Shown here: positions 35,071 to 43,717 of the stretch, one piece after another
How the letters are laid out: each line of letters begins with the position of its first letter
How positions within the stretch are numbered: the stretch's first letter is position 1
From: Chlamydiota bacterium
GTDB lineage: Bacteria; Auribacterota; Tritonobacteria; UBA1439
Length of the DNA stretch: 64,000 nt
Assembly (NCBI GenBank): GCA_012729785.1
Contig: JAAYCL010000037.1
Coordinates: 92,001-156,000 of the forward strand
Direction: 5' to 3'
Translations under genes and position numbers: made by a program
Notes under the pieces: model-generated
What the model saw: only the letters and a program-made list of their open reading frames with translations
Told to the model about the DNA's origin: nothing
Database searches by the model: none

Positions 35071-35099
35071 TTGACGCCCGGAGCCGATCATACTAAAAT
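35071..35099 (+). promoter_or_regulatory. promoter for sppA
   Basis: TTGACG, 17-nt spacer, TAAAAT. It overlaps an ATG at 35098, which argues for the downstream GTG at 35131 as the real start. Confidence 0.6.
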
Positions 35100-35130
35100 G
35101 GCTATACAGTTTCGGCGAGGGGAGGGAACC

Positions 35131-36120
35131 GTGGTAGGCCGTGCGGGCAGGGTGCTGAAATGGATCGGGCTGGCCGTGCTCGTCGCGGCGCTCGCCGGGA
35201 GCGTCCTCTTGAACGCCGGGCTGCTCGTCCTCCTGGTGGGCGAGAAGGCCTCCTCCGACGACGAGACGCTCAGGTTCCGCGAGCTGACCGTCGAGGGGAA
35301 GGGGGACCGGAAGGTGGCGCTCATTTCGCTCGCCGGCGTGATCGGGCGGGGCTACGGAGACCCGCTCATCGGCGGCAGGAACACGGTCCCCGCCGTCATC
35401 GCCCAGCTCAAGAAGGCCGAGCGCGACAACGACGTCAGGGCGGTGATCCTGGAGATCGACAGCCCGGGCGGGGGCGTCGGCGACAGCGATCTCCTCTACC
35501 ACGAGGTCCGCGCCCTGCGGGAGAAGGGGAAGCCGGTCGTCTGCCACCTCAAGGACGTCGCCGCCTCGGGGGCGTACTACGTCGCCGTCGGCGGAAGCCG
35601 CATCATCGCGCAGCCCACGACGATCACCGGGAGCATCGGCGTCATCATGCACGGCGTCAATCTCGAGGGGCTCCTGGAGAAGATCGGCGTGCGCGAGGTC
35701 GTCATCAAGAAAGGGAGGATGAAGGACATCCTCTCCCCCACCCGCCCCCTCACGCCGGAGGAGGAGCGGCTGCTGCAGGGGATCGCGGACGGCGTCTTCC
35801 GTCGTTTCGCGGGCATCGTGATGCGGGAGCGCAACCTGGACATGCAGCGGATGGAAACGATCGCCGACGGGCGGCTCTTTCTCGCCCCCGAGGCGCTCAA
35901 GGCGGGGCTGATCGACGGCATCGGGTACCGCGAGGACGCGCTCGATGCGGCGGCGTCGCTTGCCGGCGTGCGGGAGCCCCGCCTCGTCCGTTACGAGAAA
36001 CTGTTTTCGTTCAGGGACCTGTTCAGCGCCTCGTCGCGGACGGTGTCGCCCGCGGCGGGATTCTGGGACGGGCTGCTGGAGGCCTGCGCCCCGAAACCGA
36101 TGTACCTGTGGACCTTCTGA
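35131..36120 (+). CDS. sppA: signal peptide peptidase SppA, short (36K) type
   Basis: 329 residues from GTG 35131, which has GGAGGG at good distance; an ATG at 35098 lies inside the likely -10. One N-terminal membrane helix (about 10-35) precedes an S49 peptidase domain: AVILEIDSPGGGVGDSD, DVAASGAYYVA, TGSIGVIMH with the nucleophile Ser (about 168) and GRMKDIL with the general-base Lys (about 198). Length fits the half-size form that assembles as a ring. It would degrade leftover signal peptides in the membrane. It is the first gene of an apparent operon with rnhC and an SGNH gene. Confidence 0.9.
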   Translation: MVGRAGRVLKWIGLAVLVAALAGSVLLNAGLLVLLVGEKASSDDETLRFRELTVEGKGDRKVALISLAGVIGRGYGDPLIGGRNTVPAVIAQLKKAERDNDVRAVILEIDSPGGGVGDSDLLYHEVRALREKGKPVVCHLKDVAASGAYYVAVGGSRIIAQPTTITGSIGVIMHGVNLEGLLEKIGVREVVIKKGRMKDILSPTRPLTPEEERLLQGIADGVFRRFAGIVMRERNLDMQRMETIADGRLFLAPEALKAGLIDGIGYREDALDAAASLAGVREPRLVRYEKLFSFRDLFSASSRTVSPAAGFWDGLLEACAPKPMYLWTF

Positions 36121-36172
36121 TGAAATCGACGTCCTGACCGTTCGATCCCGCGCCTCGACAGCGCCCGTCCTC

Positions 36173-37093
36173 ATGCTCACCAAACGTTCCGAGACGACGT
36201 ACATCGCCCGCGTGAACGAGCGGCAGGCCGCCCAGGTCCGCCGCGATCTCGCCGCGCGCGGCTACGCGATACGCCCGGACGTCCCCCACGCCCGTTTCGC
36301 GGCCGCCAAGGACGGCGTGAGCGTCACCGCGTTCACGAACGGCAAGCTCCTCGTCCAGGGAAAGGGCGCGCGCGAATTCGTAGAGTTCTACCTCGAGCCC
36401 GCGGTGCTCAAGGAGGTGTCGCTCGGCTACGAGGAGCTGCTCGACCCGTCCATCGCCGAGCCGCGCGTCGGCGTGGACGAGAGCGGCAAGGGGGACTATT
36501 TCGGGCCCCTCCTCGTCGCCGCGGTCTACGTCGACGGGGAGCCCGCGCGCCGGCTGCTCGACCTCGGCGTGGCGGACAGCAAGACGCTCGGCGCCAGGAG
36601 GATCGACGAGCTCGCCGAGGCGATCCGCGCCGAGACGACGCACTCCGTCGTCGCCATCGGCCCCGAGAAGTACAACGCCCTCTACGACAAGATCGGGAAC
36701 CTGAACCGGCTCCTCGCCTGGGGGCACGCCCGCGCGCTCGAGAACGTGCTCATCAAGAAGACCGCCTGCAAGAAGGCCATCCTCGACAAGTTCGCGGAGC
36801 GGAGCGTCCTCACCCCCGCCCTGATGAAGCGCGGCAAGAAGATCGAGATCGTCCTCCGCACGAAGGCGGAGTCCGACGTCGCCGTCGCCGCCGCCTCGGT
36901 GCTCGCCCGGAGCGAGTTCTGCAGCCGGCTGAAGAAGCTCGGCGAGGAGTTCAAGACCGAGTTCCCGAAGGGGGGCGGGGCCGCCGTGTCCCGGAAGGCG
37001 CGGGAGTTCGTCAAGGCGCACGGGGTCGAGGGACTCGCGCGGGTGGCGAAGCTCCATTTCAACATCACCAAGAAGGCAATCCTGGAGAGCTGA
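36173..37093 (+). CDS. rnhC: ribonuclease HIII
   Basis: 306 residues from ATG 36173. The N-terminal 85 residues form the TBP-like substrate-binding domain of RNase HIII, including SVTAFTNGKLLVQGKG. The catalytic domain starts RVGVDESGKGDYFGPLLVAA with the DE pair that binds metal; further acidic positions are in VADSKTLG and TKAESDVAVAAASVLAR. It removes RNA from RNA/DNA hybrids in the cytoplasm. Its stop overlaps the next start by one base (TGATG), so translation is coupled. The presence of the HIII type rather than a visible HII gene is noted without further inference. Confidence 0.92.
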   Translation: MLTKRSETTYIARVNERQAAQVRRDLAARGYAIRPDVPHARFAAAKDGVSVTAFTNGKLLVQGKGAREFVEFYLEPAVLKEVSLGYEELLDPSIAEPRVGVDESGKGDYFGPLLVAAVYVDGEPARRLLDLGVADSKTLGARRIDELAEAIRAETTHSVVAIGPEKYNALYDKIGNLNRLLAWGHARALENVLIKKTACKKAILDKFAERSVLTPALMKRGKKIEIVLRTKAESDVAVAAASVLARSEFCSRLKKLGEEFKTEFPKGGGAAVSRKAREFVKAHGVEGLARVAKLHFNITKKAILES

Positions 37094-38358
37094 TGCTATT
37101 CGCCGTCATCTGCCTCGTCCTCGGGCTCCTCGGCGCGCTGCTGCTGCCGCTCACCGAACTGTTTCCCGCGGTTCAGAGGATACTCATTGGCGCCGTCATC
37201 GCCATCGCCATACTCGCCCTCACGCGCGCGACCGGCCTCGTGCGTTGGGACTCCCTCAACAAACGGTTCCTGCGTTCGTCGCGCCTGAAAGGGGCGCTGA
37301 GCTCTCTCCTCTCCATCCTCCTCCTCATAGGGGCGCTTGAGCTTTGCGCACGGGTCCTCACCGCCACCGGGGTGCTCGGCTACTACCGCCCGATCATCAC
37401 GGTAGAGTCGGCGGCGAAGAAGACGGACTGGCGCGCCCATCACATCACCAAGGACGAGGCCCGGGAACCGGACCCGGTCCTATTCTGGCGGTCAATCCGC
37501 CGATACCCGTACAACGCGCAGGGATTCAAGGGGAAGGAGTTGCCGCCCGTGAAGGGGCCGCACGAATTCCGCATCTTCTGCTACGGGGACTCCAACACCG
37601 ACGGCCCCGACAGGGGCGGGTGGCCCGAACAGCTCCAGGCGGTCCTCGACCTGAGATCCCTTCCGGGCGTCCGCGAATTTGCGGTCGTGAATGCCGGCGT
37701 CGCCGGCTATTCCTCCTACCAGGGCCTGCGCAGGTTTCAGCAGGAGGTCGCCACGTACTCCCCCGACCTCGTCCTCGTGAGTTTCGGATGGAACGACCAC
37801 TGGGAGGCGCTGGGAGCCCCTGACAAGCAGTTCAGCTCGGCGATCCCTTTCGTCGACACGCTCCAGGGAACATTGCTCAGGTACCGCTTCTACCTCGTTC
37901 TGAAACAGTATATGGTGCCGTGCCTGCTCCGCAGGGAGTCCTTCTCCGGCCCCCGGGTATCCCCGGAGGAGTACCTCGAGAACCTGGCCGGGTTCGTCGA
38001 AACCGCGCGCCGGCATGGCGCCGCGGTGGTGCTGATGACCCGGCCTTACGGCGATGAGCGAATACTGCGCAACGACCGCGTCCCGGCAAAATATCTGACA
38101 AAGATCGCACGGGGCAACAAGGACCTTTTGGCGTTCGCCGCGCGCGAACAGGCGCACGTCCTGGATATCCACGGCGCCTTCGCCGCCCTCCCTTCCTCCC
38201 TCTTTGTCGACAGCTGTCATTTCACCCTGCAGGGGCACAAAAAGATGGCGGAACTCCTCTGCAACTATCTCGAGGACAACGGCCTGCTCCCGGCCGCCGG
38301 GCAACGGGCGGTGACGCCCTCATCCGGCGGGGCCGTGCGCGCCCAAAAACAGCGTTGA
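37093..38358 (+). CDS. membrane SGNH/GDSL-type hydrolase
   Basis: 421 residues. Two hydrophobic segments (about 1-20 and 25-45) and a third near 75-95 precede the SGNH domain: FRIFCYGDSNTDGPDRGG (nucleophile Ser), VVNAGVAGYSSYQG, VSFGWNDHWEA and SCHFTLQGHKKM with the terminal His. The domain order and a membrane-bound N-terminal part resemble the hydrolase at 32767, but the two are diverged. Coupled to rnhC by a one-base overlap, though no functional link is obvious. Likely esterase or acyl-transfer activity at the cell envelope. Confidence 0.82.
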   Translation: MLFAVICLVLGLLGALLLPLTELFPAVQRILIGAVIAIAILALTRATGLVRWDSLNKRFLRSSRLKGALSSLLSILLLIGALELCARVLTATGVLGYYRPIITVESAAKKTDWRAHHITKDEAREPDPVLFWRSIRRYPYNAQGFKGKELPPVKGPHEFRIFCYGDSNTDGPDRGGWPEQLQAVLDLRSLPGVREFAVVNAGVAGYSSYQGLRRFQQEVATYSPDLVLVSFGWNDHWEALGAPDKQFSSAIPFVDTLQGTLLRYRFYLVLKQYMVPCLLRRESFSGPRVSPEEYLENLAGFVETARRHGAAVVLMTRPYGDERILRNDRVPAKYLTKIARGNKDLLAFAAREQAHVLDIHGAFAALPSSLFVDSCHFTLQGHKKMAELLCNYLEDNGLLPAAGQRAVTPSSGGAVRAQKQR

Positions 38359-38384
38359 CGGCGCCTTCCCGGTCCTGCTATCCT
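38355..38384 (+). promoter_or_regulatory. promoter for the 38421 gene
   Basis: TTGACG, 18-nt spacer, TATCCT preceded by TGC (extended -10), overlapping the stop of the upstream SGNH gene. Confidence 0.7.
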
Positions 38385-38420
38385 GATTGCCGATTCGCGG
38401 ACTGGTCCCCTGGAGGTCCC

Positions 38421-38819
38421 ATGCGCACCCTGGCCGTCGTCGTTCTCGCCGCGGTTGCCGTCGCGGCGGCGTCCCCCGCCGGCGCGGCAATCGACCGGTT
38501 CACGAAGGAGGACCCCGCCCGCTTCGGCGTCGGCATCCTCAACCTCTACTACAACATCTGCAAGGGGCTCCTTGACTACGGCAAGACGGTCGTCGTCACC
38601 GCCCCGGACCTCCCCAAGGCGGTCGCCACGGACGTCTTCCAGGTGGGGCAGAAGAGGGTGCCGGAGGCGTACTACATGACCGCGCAGGAGCTCGAGGAGC
38701 GCGATCGCCAGGACCGCCTTCAGAAGCGCCTCGAGGAGCGCGAGCGGCGGGAGCGGGAGGCCGCCGTTCCGCCCGGCGCACGGGACAACCGTCCCTCTCT
38801 GACCACCATCAAGGAATAA
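38421..38819 (+). CDS. small secreted protein of unknown function
   Basis: 132 residues from ATG 38421, with a perfect GGAGGT five bases upstream. A signal peptide is clear (MRTLAVVVLAAVAVAAASPAG, cut after AGA). The mature part has RFGVGILNLYYNICKGLLDYGK, then a charged helix very rich in Arg and Glu (LEERDRQDRLQKRLEERER) that may form a coiled coil. No family recognised. The next gene, also with a signal peptide, begins 30 bp after its stop; both may be periplasmic and co-expressed. Confidence 0.75.
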   Translation: MRTLAVVVLAAVAVAAASPAGAAIDRFTKEDPARFGVGILNLYYNICKGLLDYGKTVVVTAPDLPKAVATDVFQVGQKRVPEAYYMTAQELEERDRQDRLQKRLEERERREREAAVPPGARDNRPSLTTIKE

Positions 38820-38849
38820 GGGTTTCGGTCCGCACGGCACCCGCTCCCC

Positions 38850-39986
38850 ATGGGCACAGTCCCGACTCGTCCCGTTTCCGCCCCCGCCGTCTGCGCGGCG
38901 CTCGCCTGCGTCCTCGCCCTCGCCGCCGCACCCGGGTCCGCGCAAGCGGGCGGGCCCGCCTCCGCCCCGGCCGACGCCGTGCTGCTGATGCACCTGGAGA
39001 CCAGGGAAGACGACCCGGGGCAGCGGTGGGTGTTCAACCGGCTCGCCGGTTTCCTCGTCGCCCGCGCGCGCGAGAAGCGGGATTCGGGGCGGCTGGGCGA
39101 CGTGAACCTCTTCCGCTTCTCCGACCTGTGCTTCTCGCTCCTCCCCCGCGACCACGAGGGGCGGGACCGGCTCCTTCTCGACGCGGCGCTCCTCCCCGGC
39201 ACCGGGCGCTTCGACCTCACCTACGGGGATCGGAGGTTCCAGCTCAACATCCGCGACGGTGAAACGGCCGCGGGCGCCCAGACCGCCCTCCTCTCCATCG
39301 TCCTCTCCATCATCTGCGAGGTGCGCGCCGGCGCGGCGCCGGATGACGGCATCTACTTCAACGCCGAACGCGCGAAGAAGGGCCGTTTCTCCGCCTACTA
39401 CGTGAGCGACACGCGCGCCCTCCTCGCCACGGACAGGGGGCTCATCGCCGGCGCCCTCGCCGAGAAGGGCGGCATCGCGCGCAGCGCCTCGTTCACGGCC
39501 GCGATGGAACTCCTTCCCAAGGGATGGGACGCCTACGGGTACGCGAACGACGAGAAGGGGGGGTTGAGCGCCTACCTGCGGGAGAAGGAGAAAGGGTGGG
39601 CGACGCTCGTCCTCGCCCTGCTCGACCCCGCCCGCAGGATGGGCCTCGCCCTCGACATCGAGGACCGCAACCGTTGCCGCGCGGTGGCGGTCTTCCCCCT
39701 CCCCGGCCCGGCGGAGGCGAAGGCGCTCCGTGCCAGGCTCGAACCGATCCTCTCGGCGCTTCTCGCCGAATACCTCGACGAGGGCCTGAAGTCGGAGATC
39801 TCCTTCGAGGAGCTCCCGCGCGCCTTGCGCGTCTCCGCCCGCTTCTCGAACACGGAGCGGTTCTGGGAGAAGGCGTTCGGGGGGAAGCCGGAAGGAACGA
39901 CGCCGCCGCGGGACGAGGTGGATGCGCCGCCCCCCCCCGCCTCGACCGCCCCGGGCCTCCCGGACCGGACCGCACCCCGCGGTTGA
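38850..39986 (+). CDS. secreted protein of unknown function
   Basis: 378 residues with a signal peptide (about 1-34, ending AQAGGPAS). The mature chain mixes beta-like and helical stretches without a catalytic motif that I recognise: LLMHLETREDDPGQRW, FSAYYVSDTRALLATDRGL and YGYANDEKGGLSAYL. The layout (a repeated theme of values evaluated against a threshold-like YVSDTRALLATD strand) recalls DUF3352-type periplasmic proteins, but this is a weak impression. The tail is proline-rich (DAPPPPASTAPG). It probably shares the 38355 promoter with the small protein upstream. Confidence 0.7.
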   Translation: MGTVPTRPVSAPAVCAALACVLALAAAPGSAQAGGPASAPADAVLLMHLETREDDPGQRWVFNRLAGFLVARAREKRDSGRLGDVNLFRFSDLCFSLLPRDHEGRDRLLLDAALLPGTGRFDLTYGDRRFQLNIRDGETAAGAQTALLSIVLSIICEVRAGAAPDDGIYFNAERAKKGRFSAYYVSDTRALLATDRGLIAGALAEKGGIARSASFTAAMELLPKGWDAYGYANDEKGGLSAYLREKEKGWATLVLALLDPARRMGLALDIEDRNRCRAVAVFPLPGPAEAKALRARLEPILSALLAEYLDEGLKSEISFEELPRALRVSARFSNTERFWEKAFGGKPEGTTPPRDEVDAPPPPASTAPGLPDRTAPRG

Positions 39987-40020
39987 ACGCGGGGGGCGAT
40001 CCGGCCGCCTCACCGGTCAG

Positions 40021-40370
40021 TCAATCGCCGGCGCGTGCCCTGGATTCGCGCCTTCGCCTTCGCACCCCGGCAGCCAGCGCAGCTCCCCCACCCCGTAGCG
40101 CGCAAGGATCCTCTCCGCCGCGGCCGCGCACCCCTCCGCGTCGAGGGCGATCTCGAGCGACCGAGATGCGGCGGAGGCCGCCTCCCGGGCTGCGCGGCGC
40201 CTCGGCGACGTCGCGGAGGTCCGAGACCTTGCGCCCGTTCACTCGAACGACCGCGAGATCCTTCGCCCCTGACACCCGACGCCGATCTCGCCGGGAAACG
40301 TCCGGTTCAGGACCTGGGCTGCGGGGAGAAAAGCGGCGAGGGCGTCGTCGCGCTGGGGTCGGGGGACCCG
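40021..40370 (-). pseudogene. frameshifted remnant with a PDZ-like segment; otherwise non-coding gap
   Basis: The 388-bp gap between the secreted protein and pduS contains coding-like pieces in different minus-strand frames: DDALAAFLPAAQVLNRTFPG, then KDLAVVRVNGRKVSDLRDVA, which resembles the carboxylate-binding part of a PDZ domain, then SLEIALDAEGCAAAAERILA. At least two frameshifts and an internal stop are needed to join them. It looks like the tail of a decayed HtrA-like or other PDZ protein. Weak evidence; no intact gene is present. Confidence 0.35.
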
Positions 40371-40374
40371 CCCG

Positions 40375-41688
40375 TCAGGCGCGCAGTTCGATCCCTTCGG
40401 GGCCGACCGCGGAGACGACGCCGGTGATGCTCGCGTGGAGCGGCGCGCCGAGGGCCCCCGCGGGGACGTCCGCGATCAGGTCCCCGACCTTGACCCGGTC
40501 CCCCTCCTTCACCGCCGGCACGCACGGGACCCCGACGTGCTGCTTCAGCGGGATGCGCACCGACCCGGTCTCGAGCGGCGCGTCCACCAGCGGCGCCTCC
40601 GCCTCGTACCCCCCGAGCTCGAACCGCTCGACCAGGGCCGGCACCGGCGAACGGCGATAGTCCCTCTCCGGGAGCGCGGTCGGGCGCGGCCGCCGGTGGA
40701 TCGGTTTCGCCCCGGCCTTCTTGAGGTCGACGGCGAGCGCCCTGATGATCCGCTCGGGGGAGAGCATCGTCGGGCAGGCGTACATCCCGCAGAGGCCGCA
40801 CTGGCAGCAGAGGTAGGCCTGCGCAACGACGCGCGGGTCGATCTCCTCGGCCGACTGGTACGCCACGGCCCCCATGATGGCGTGCGGCTCAAGCGTGTGC
40901 CCGAGGAGAAACCGGGGGCAGAGATCGGTGCAGAAGCGGCACCCCTCGCACGCGGAGCGGGCGATCTTCACGTCGTAGGCGATATCCTTCCGCTTGTACC
41001 GGATGAGCTTGTGGTCCTCGGGGAGCACGATGAGACTGGTGGTGGTCTTGCGCGCCACCCCGCACGACTCGACGCCCATCATCGGCCCCCCGTCGATGAC
41101 GGCGTACGGCGCGACGAGGGGCCCGCCCGCGGCCCGAAGCACGTCCGCGACCGAGGTCCCCACGGGGACGCAGATCGTCTTGGGCTCCCGCACCGCCCCC
41201 GTCACGGTGAGCCACCGGTGCGTGACCGCCCGTCCGTCCCGCGCGCGCCGGATGTTGATGAGCGTCCCGACGTTCTGCACCACGACGCCGATGTCGAGCG
41301 GGATGCCGCCCTCGGGGACGATCCGTCCCGTGACGTCGCAGACCAGCGCCTGCTCGTCGCCCGCCGGGTAGTAGTTGTCGAGGAGGTGGATCGCGATGTC
41401 GCCGCGCGCCGCGCACCCCTCGAGCGCGGTCACGGCCCGGTGGTACTTGTTTTTCAGGGCGATGATCCCCTTCTTCGCCCCGGTCGCCTCCATCGCCAGC
41501 CGCATCCCCTCCACGAGCTCGCAGGCGTAGCGGGTCATCAGCTGCTGGTCGACGCGGATGAGCGGCTCGCACTCGGAGCCGTTGGCGATGACGTACTCCG
41601 CCCGGGCGCTCAGCTTCTTCCAGGCGGGGAAGCCCGCGCCGCCCGCGCCCACGACCCCCGACCGTTTCACCTGCTCGACGATGTCCAT
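40375..41688 (-). CDS. pduS: PduS-like microcompartment flavoprotein/iron-sulfur reductase (RnfC-related)
   Basis: 437 residues from ATG 41688. The N-terminal RnfC-like part is glycine-rich (GVVGAGGAGFPAWKKL) and includes IANGSECEPLIRVD, which binds the flavin/NADH region. An SLBB-type segment (VPVGTSVADVLRAAGG) follows. Two ferredoxin-like motifs are CEGCRFCTDLCP and CCQCGLCGMYACP. The C-terminus (KEGDRVKVGDLIADVP) is a biotinyl-like sandwich turn seen in RnfC and PduS. In propanediol compartments PduS reduces cobalamin. Here it follows a PduT-like shell gene but no diol dehydratase or other shell gene is in the window, so the substrate is unknown. Confidence 0.88.
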   Translation of the reverse strand: MDIVEQVKRSGVVGAGGAGFPAWKKLSARAEYVIANGSECEPLIRVDQQLMTRYACELVEGMRLAMEATGAKKGIIALKNKYHRAVTALEGCAARGDIAIHLLDNYYPAGDEQALVCDVTGRIVPEGGIPLDIGVVVQNVGTLINIRRARDGRAVTHRWLTVTGAVREPKTICVPVGTSVADVLRAAGGPLVAPYAVIDGGPMMGVESCGVARKTTTSLIVLPEDHKLIRYKRKDIAYDVKIARSACEGCRFCTDLCPRFLLGHTLEPHAIMGAVAYQSAEEIDPRVVAQAYLCCQCGLCGMYACPTMLSPERIIRALAVDLKKAGAKPIHRRPRPTALPERDYRRSPVPALVERFELGGYEAEAPLVDAPLETGSVRIPLKQHVGVPCVPAVKEGDRVKVGDLIADVPAGALGAPLHASITGVVSAVGPEGIELRA

Positions 41689-41716
41689 CGCTGTCTGTCT
41701 TTCGGGCCTCCAGGCC

Positions 41717-42271
41717 CTACGCCTCCAGGAACCTCGCCACACAGTCGTGCGGGCGCTCGACGATGACGGCATTGATGAGCCCCCGCATCTCCTCCGCCGC
41801 GGCCTTCCCCGCCGCGAGCGCCTCCTCGACGTCCTGCTGCGTCCCGGCGAAGACGACGATGGATTTGCCCCCCTGTGCGTTCGCGAGACGCAGGTCGGCG
41901 ATCGCGACGCCGGCCGCCTTCGCGCCCGCGTCGGCCGCGCGCACGCACGCCGGAACGCCGTAGGTCTCGATCACCCCCACCGCCCCCTGCCCCGCCGCGC
42001 CGGTCTCCCCGCCGGCCGCGGCGACCACGAGCGGGTGGACGCGGGGGAGGAGGTGCTGCTCGGTGATCGTCTCGCCGAGGTCGGATTCCCGCGCCGCCTT
42101 GAACGCGGAGCGGAGCGCCTCGACGTCGCCGGAAACCGTCACGATGTACTTCCCGGGGCAGACCGTGCGCGAGTCGAGGATCTCCACGGCGGCCTCCTTC
42201 ACGAGGAGGTCCGTGACGAAGATCCCGCCCGCGACGCTGTTGAACTCGATCACGAGTATCGCCGGTTCCAT
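41717..42271 (-). CDS. pduT: PduT-like tandem BMC-domain shell protein
   Basis: 184 residues made of two BMC domains in tandem (about 1-90 and 93-180), the BMC-T layout that forms pseudohexameric trimers. Cys38 in RTVCPGKY lies where PduT carries the Cys that holds a 4Fe-4S cluster at the central pore. The second half has AVGVIETYGVPACVRAADAG and the ending ERPHDCVARFLEA, close to PduT. It may pass electrons across the shell to the PduS-like protein encoded 28 bp downstream. No BMC-H or BMC-P gene is present here, so a full compartment must be encoded elsewhere, if at all. Confidence 0.9.
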   Translation of the reverse strand: MEPAILVIEFNSVAGGIFVTDLLVKEAAVEILDSRTVCPGKYIVTVSGDVEALRSAFKAARESDLGETITEQHLLPRVHPLVVAAAGGETGAAGQGAVGVIETYGVPACVRAADAGAKAAGVAIADLRLANAQGGKSIVVFAGTQQDVEEALAAGKAAAEEMRGLINAVIVERPHDCVARFLEA

Positions 42272-42296
42272 GTGAACCCCTTTCCGCCGCCGGCGT

Positions 42297-43664
42297 TCAG
42301 ATCGGGGCCGGAAGATGCTCCCGCAGCTTCTCCAAAACGATGCCCCTGATCTCGTCGAGGCGCTCCTGCGTCTCCGCCTCGAAGCGCAGGACGAGAACCG
42401 GCTGCGTGTTCGAGGCCCTCACCAGCCCCCACCCGTCCTCGAAGCGCACCCGGACGCCGTCGATGTCGAGCGTGTCGTAGCGGGCGCCGAGCTGCGCCTT
42501 GAGCGCCGCGACGATCTCGAACTTCCTGTCGTCGGGGCAGTCGATCCGGATCTCCGGCGTGGCGAAGGTCTTCGGGATGTCGCCGAGGAGCGCGGAGAGG
42601 GGGCGATCCTCGCGCGAGAGGATCTGGGCGAGGCGGCAGGCGGCGAACGTCGCGTCGTCGTAGCCGAAGTAGTTGTCCGCGAAGCAGACGTGCCCGCTCA
42701 TCTCGCCGGCGAGCGGGGCGTTCTCCGCGCGCATCTTCTGCTTGATGAGCGAGTGCCCGGTCTTCCACATCACCGGGACCCCTCCCGCCTTCGCGATCTC
42801 GGCCGCGCACAGGTGGGAACATTTCACGTCGAAGATCACCGCGGAACCCGGCCGGCGCTTCAGCAGGTCGCGGGCGTAGAGGATGAGCAGCATGTCCGTC
42901 CAGACGATCCCGCCCTTCTCGTCGATGACGCCGATCCGGTCCCCGTCGCCGTCGAATCCGATCCCGGCGTCCGCCTTCACCTCCAGCGTCTTCGACCGGA
43001 GGTCTTTCACGGACGCGGGGAGGGTCGGGTCGGGGTGGTGGTTCGGGAAACGGCCGTCCGGTTCGCAGTAGAGGGGCGTCACCTCGCAGCCCAGGTCCCG
43101 CAGGATCCGCGTGCTCGTGGGGCCGGCGGCGCCGTTCCCCGCGTCCACCGCCAGCCGCACCGGGCGCGGCCCCATCGAGACCCGCTCGACGAGAGCCCGG
43201 CGGTACTCCTCCTCCACCGACACCTCCTCGACGGCGCCCTTGCCGCTTTTGAAATCGCCCGCCTCGATGACCTCCCGCACCTCCCGGATCCTCTCCCCGT
43301 GGATGGTGGACCTGCCCTCGGCGATCTTGAAGCCGTTGTAGTCCGGGGGATTGTGGCTTCCGGTGATCATCACCCCCCCGCCGACATCGAGGGTGAACAG
43401 CGAGAAGTAGAGCATCGGCGTGGTCACCACCCCGAGATCGGCCACGCGCATCCCGGTTTCGAGGAGCCCGGCGAGAAGGGAGTCGCGGTACCCTTTCGAG
43501 CTCAGGCGCACGTCCCGCCCGATGGAGACGCGAAAGATCCCCTTCCGGGCGAGGAGGGTCCCGATCCCGCGCCCGAGAAGGGCGACGGTGCGCTCGTTGA
43601 GATCCCGCCCCACGAGCCCCCGTATATCGTATTCCCTGAAGATCCCCGCCGGGATAGCCGCCAT
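42297..43664 (-). CDS. phosphomannomutase/phosphoglucomutase
   Basis: 455 residues from ATG 43664, full length for the alpha-D-phosphohexomutase family. The four domains can be followed: FREYDIRGLVG (domain 1 opening), MITGSHNPPDYNGFKI with the phosphoserine, GFDGDGDRIGVID (metal loop), GEMSGHVCFADNYFGYDDA (sugar-binding loop) and RASNTQPVLVLRFEA (phosphate-binding C-terminal loop). It interconverts hexose 1- and 6-phosphates, supplying GDP-mannose or UDP-glucose type donors for the glycan genes. It lies in a minus-strand operon between PAP2 and the BMC gene. Confidence 0.93.
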   Translation of the reverse strand: MAAIPAGIFREYDIRGLVGRDLNERTVALLGRGIGTLLARKGIFRVSIGRDVRLSSKGYRDSLLAGLLETGMRVADLGVVTTPMLYFSLFTLDVGGGVMITGSHNPPDYNGFKIAEGRSTIHGERIREVREVIEAGDFKSGKGAVEEVSVEEEYRRALVERVSMGPRPVRLAVDAGNGAAGPTSTRILRDLGCEVTPLYCEPDGRFPNHHPDPTLPASVKDLRSKTLEVKADAGIGFDGDGDRIGVIDEKGGIVWTDMLLILYARDLLKRRPGSAVIFDVKCSHLCAAEIAKAGGVPVMWKTGHSLIKQKMRAENAPLAGEMSGHVCFADNYFGYDDATFAACRLAQILSREDRPLSALLGDIPKTFATPEIRIDCPDDRKFEIVAALKAQLGARYDTLDIDGVRVRFEDGWGLVRASNTQPVLVLRFEAETQERLDEIRGIVLEKLREHLPAPI

Positions 43665-43717
43665 CGCATTCCTTCCGCCGCGCCGGAAGACGAGGGTATC
43701 CGATCCCGAGGGGGAAG

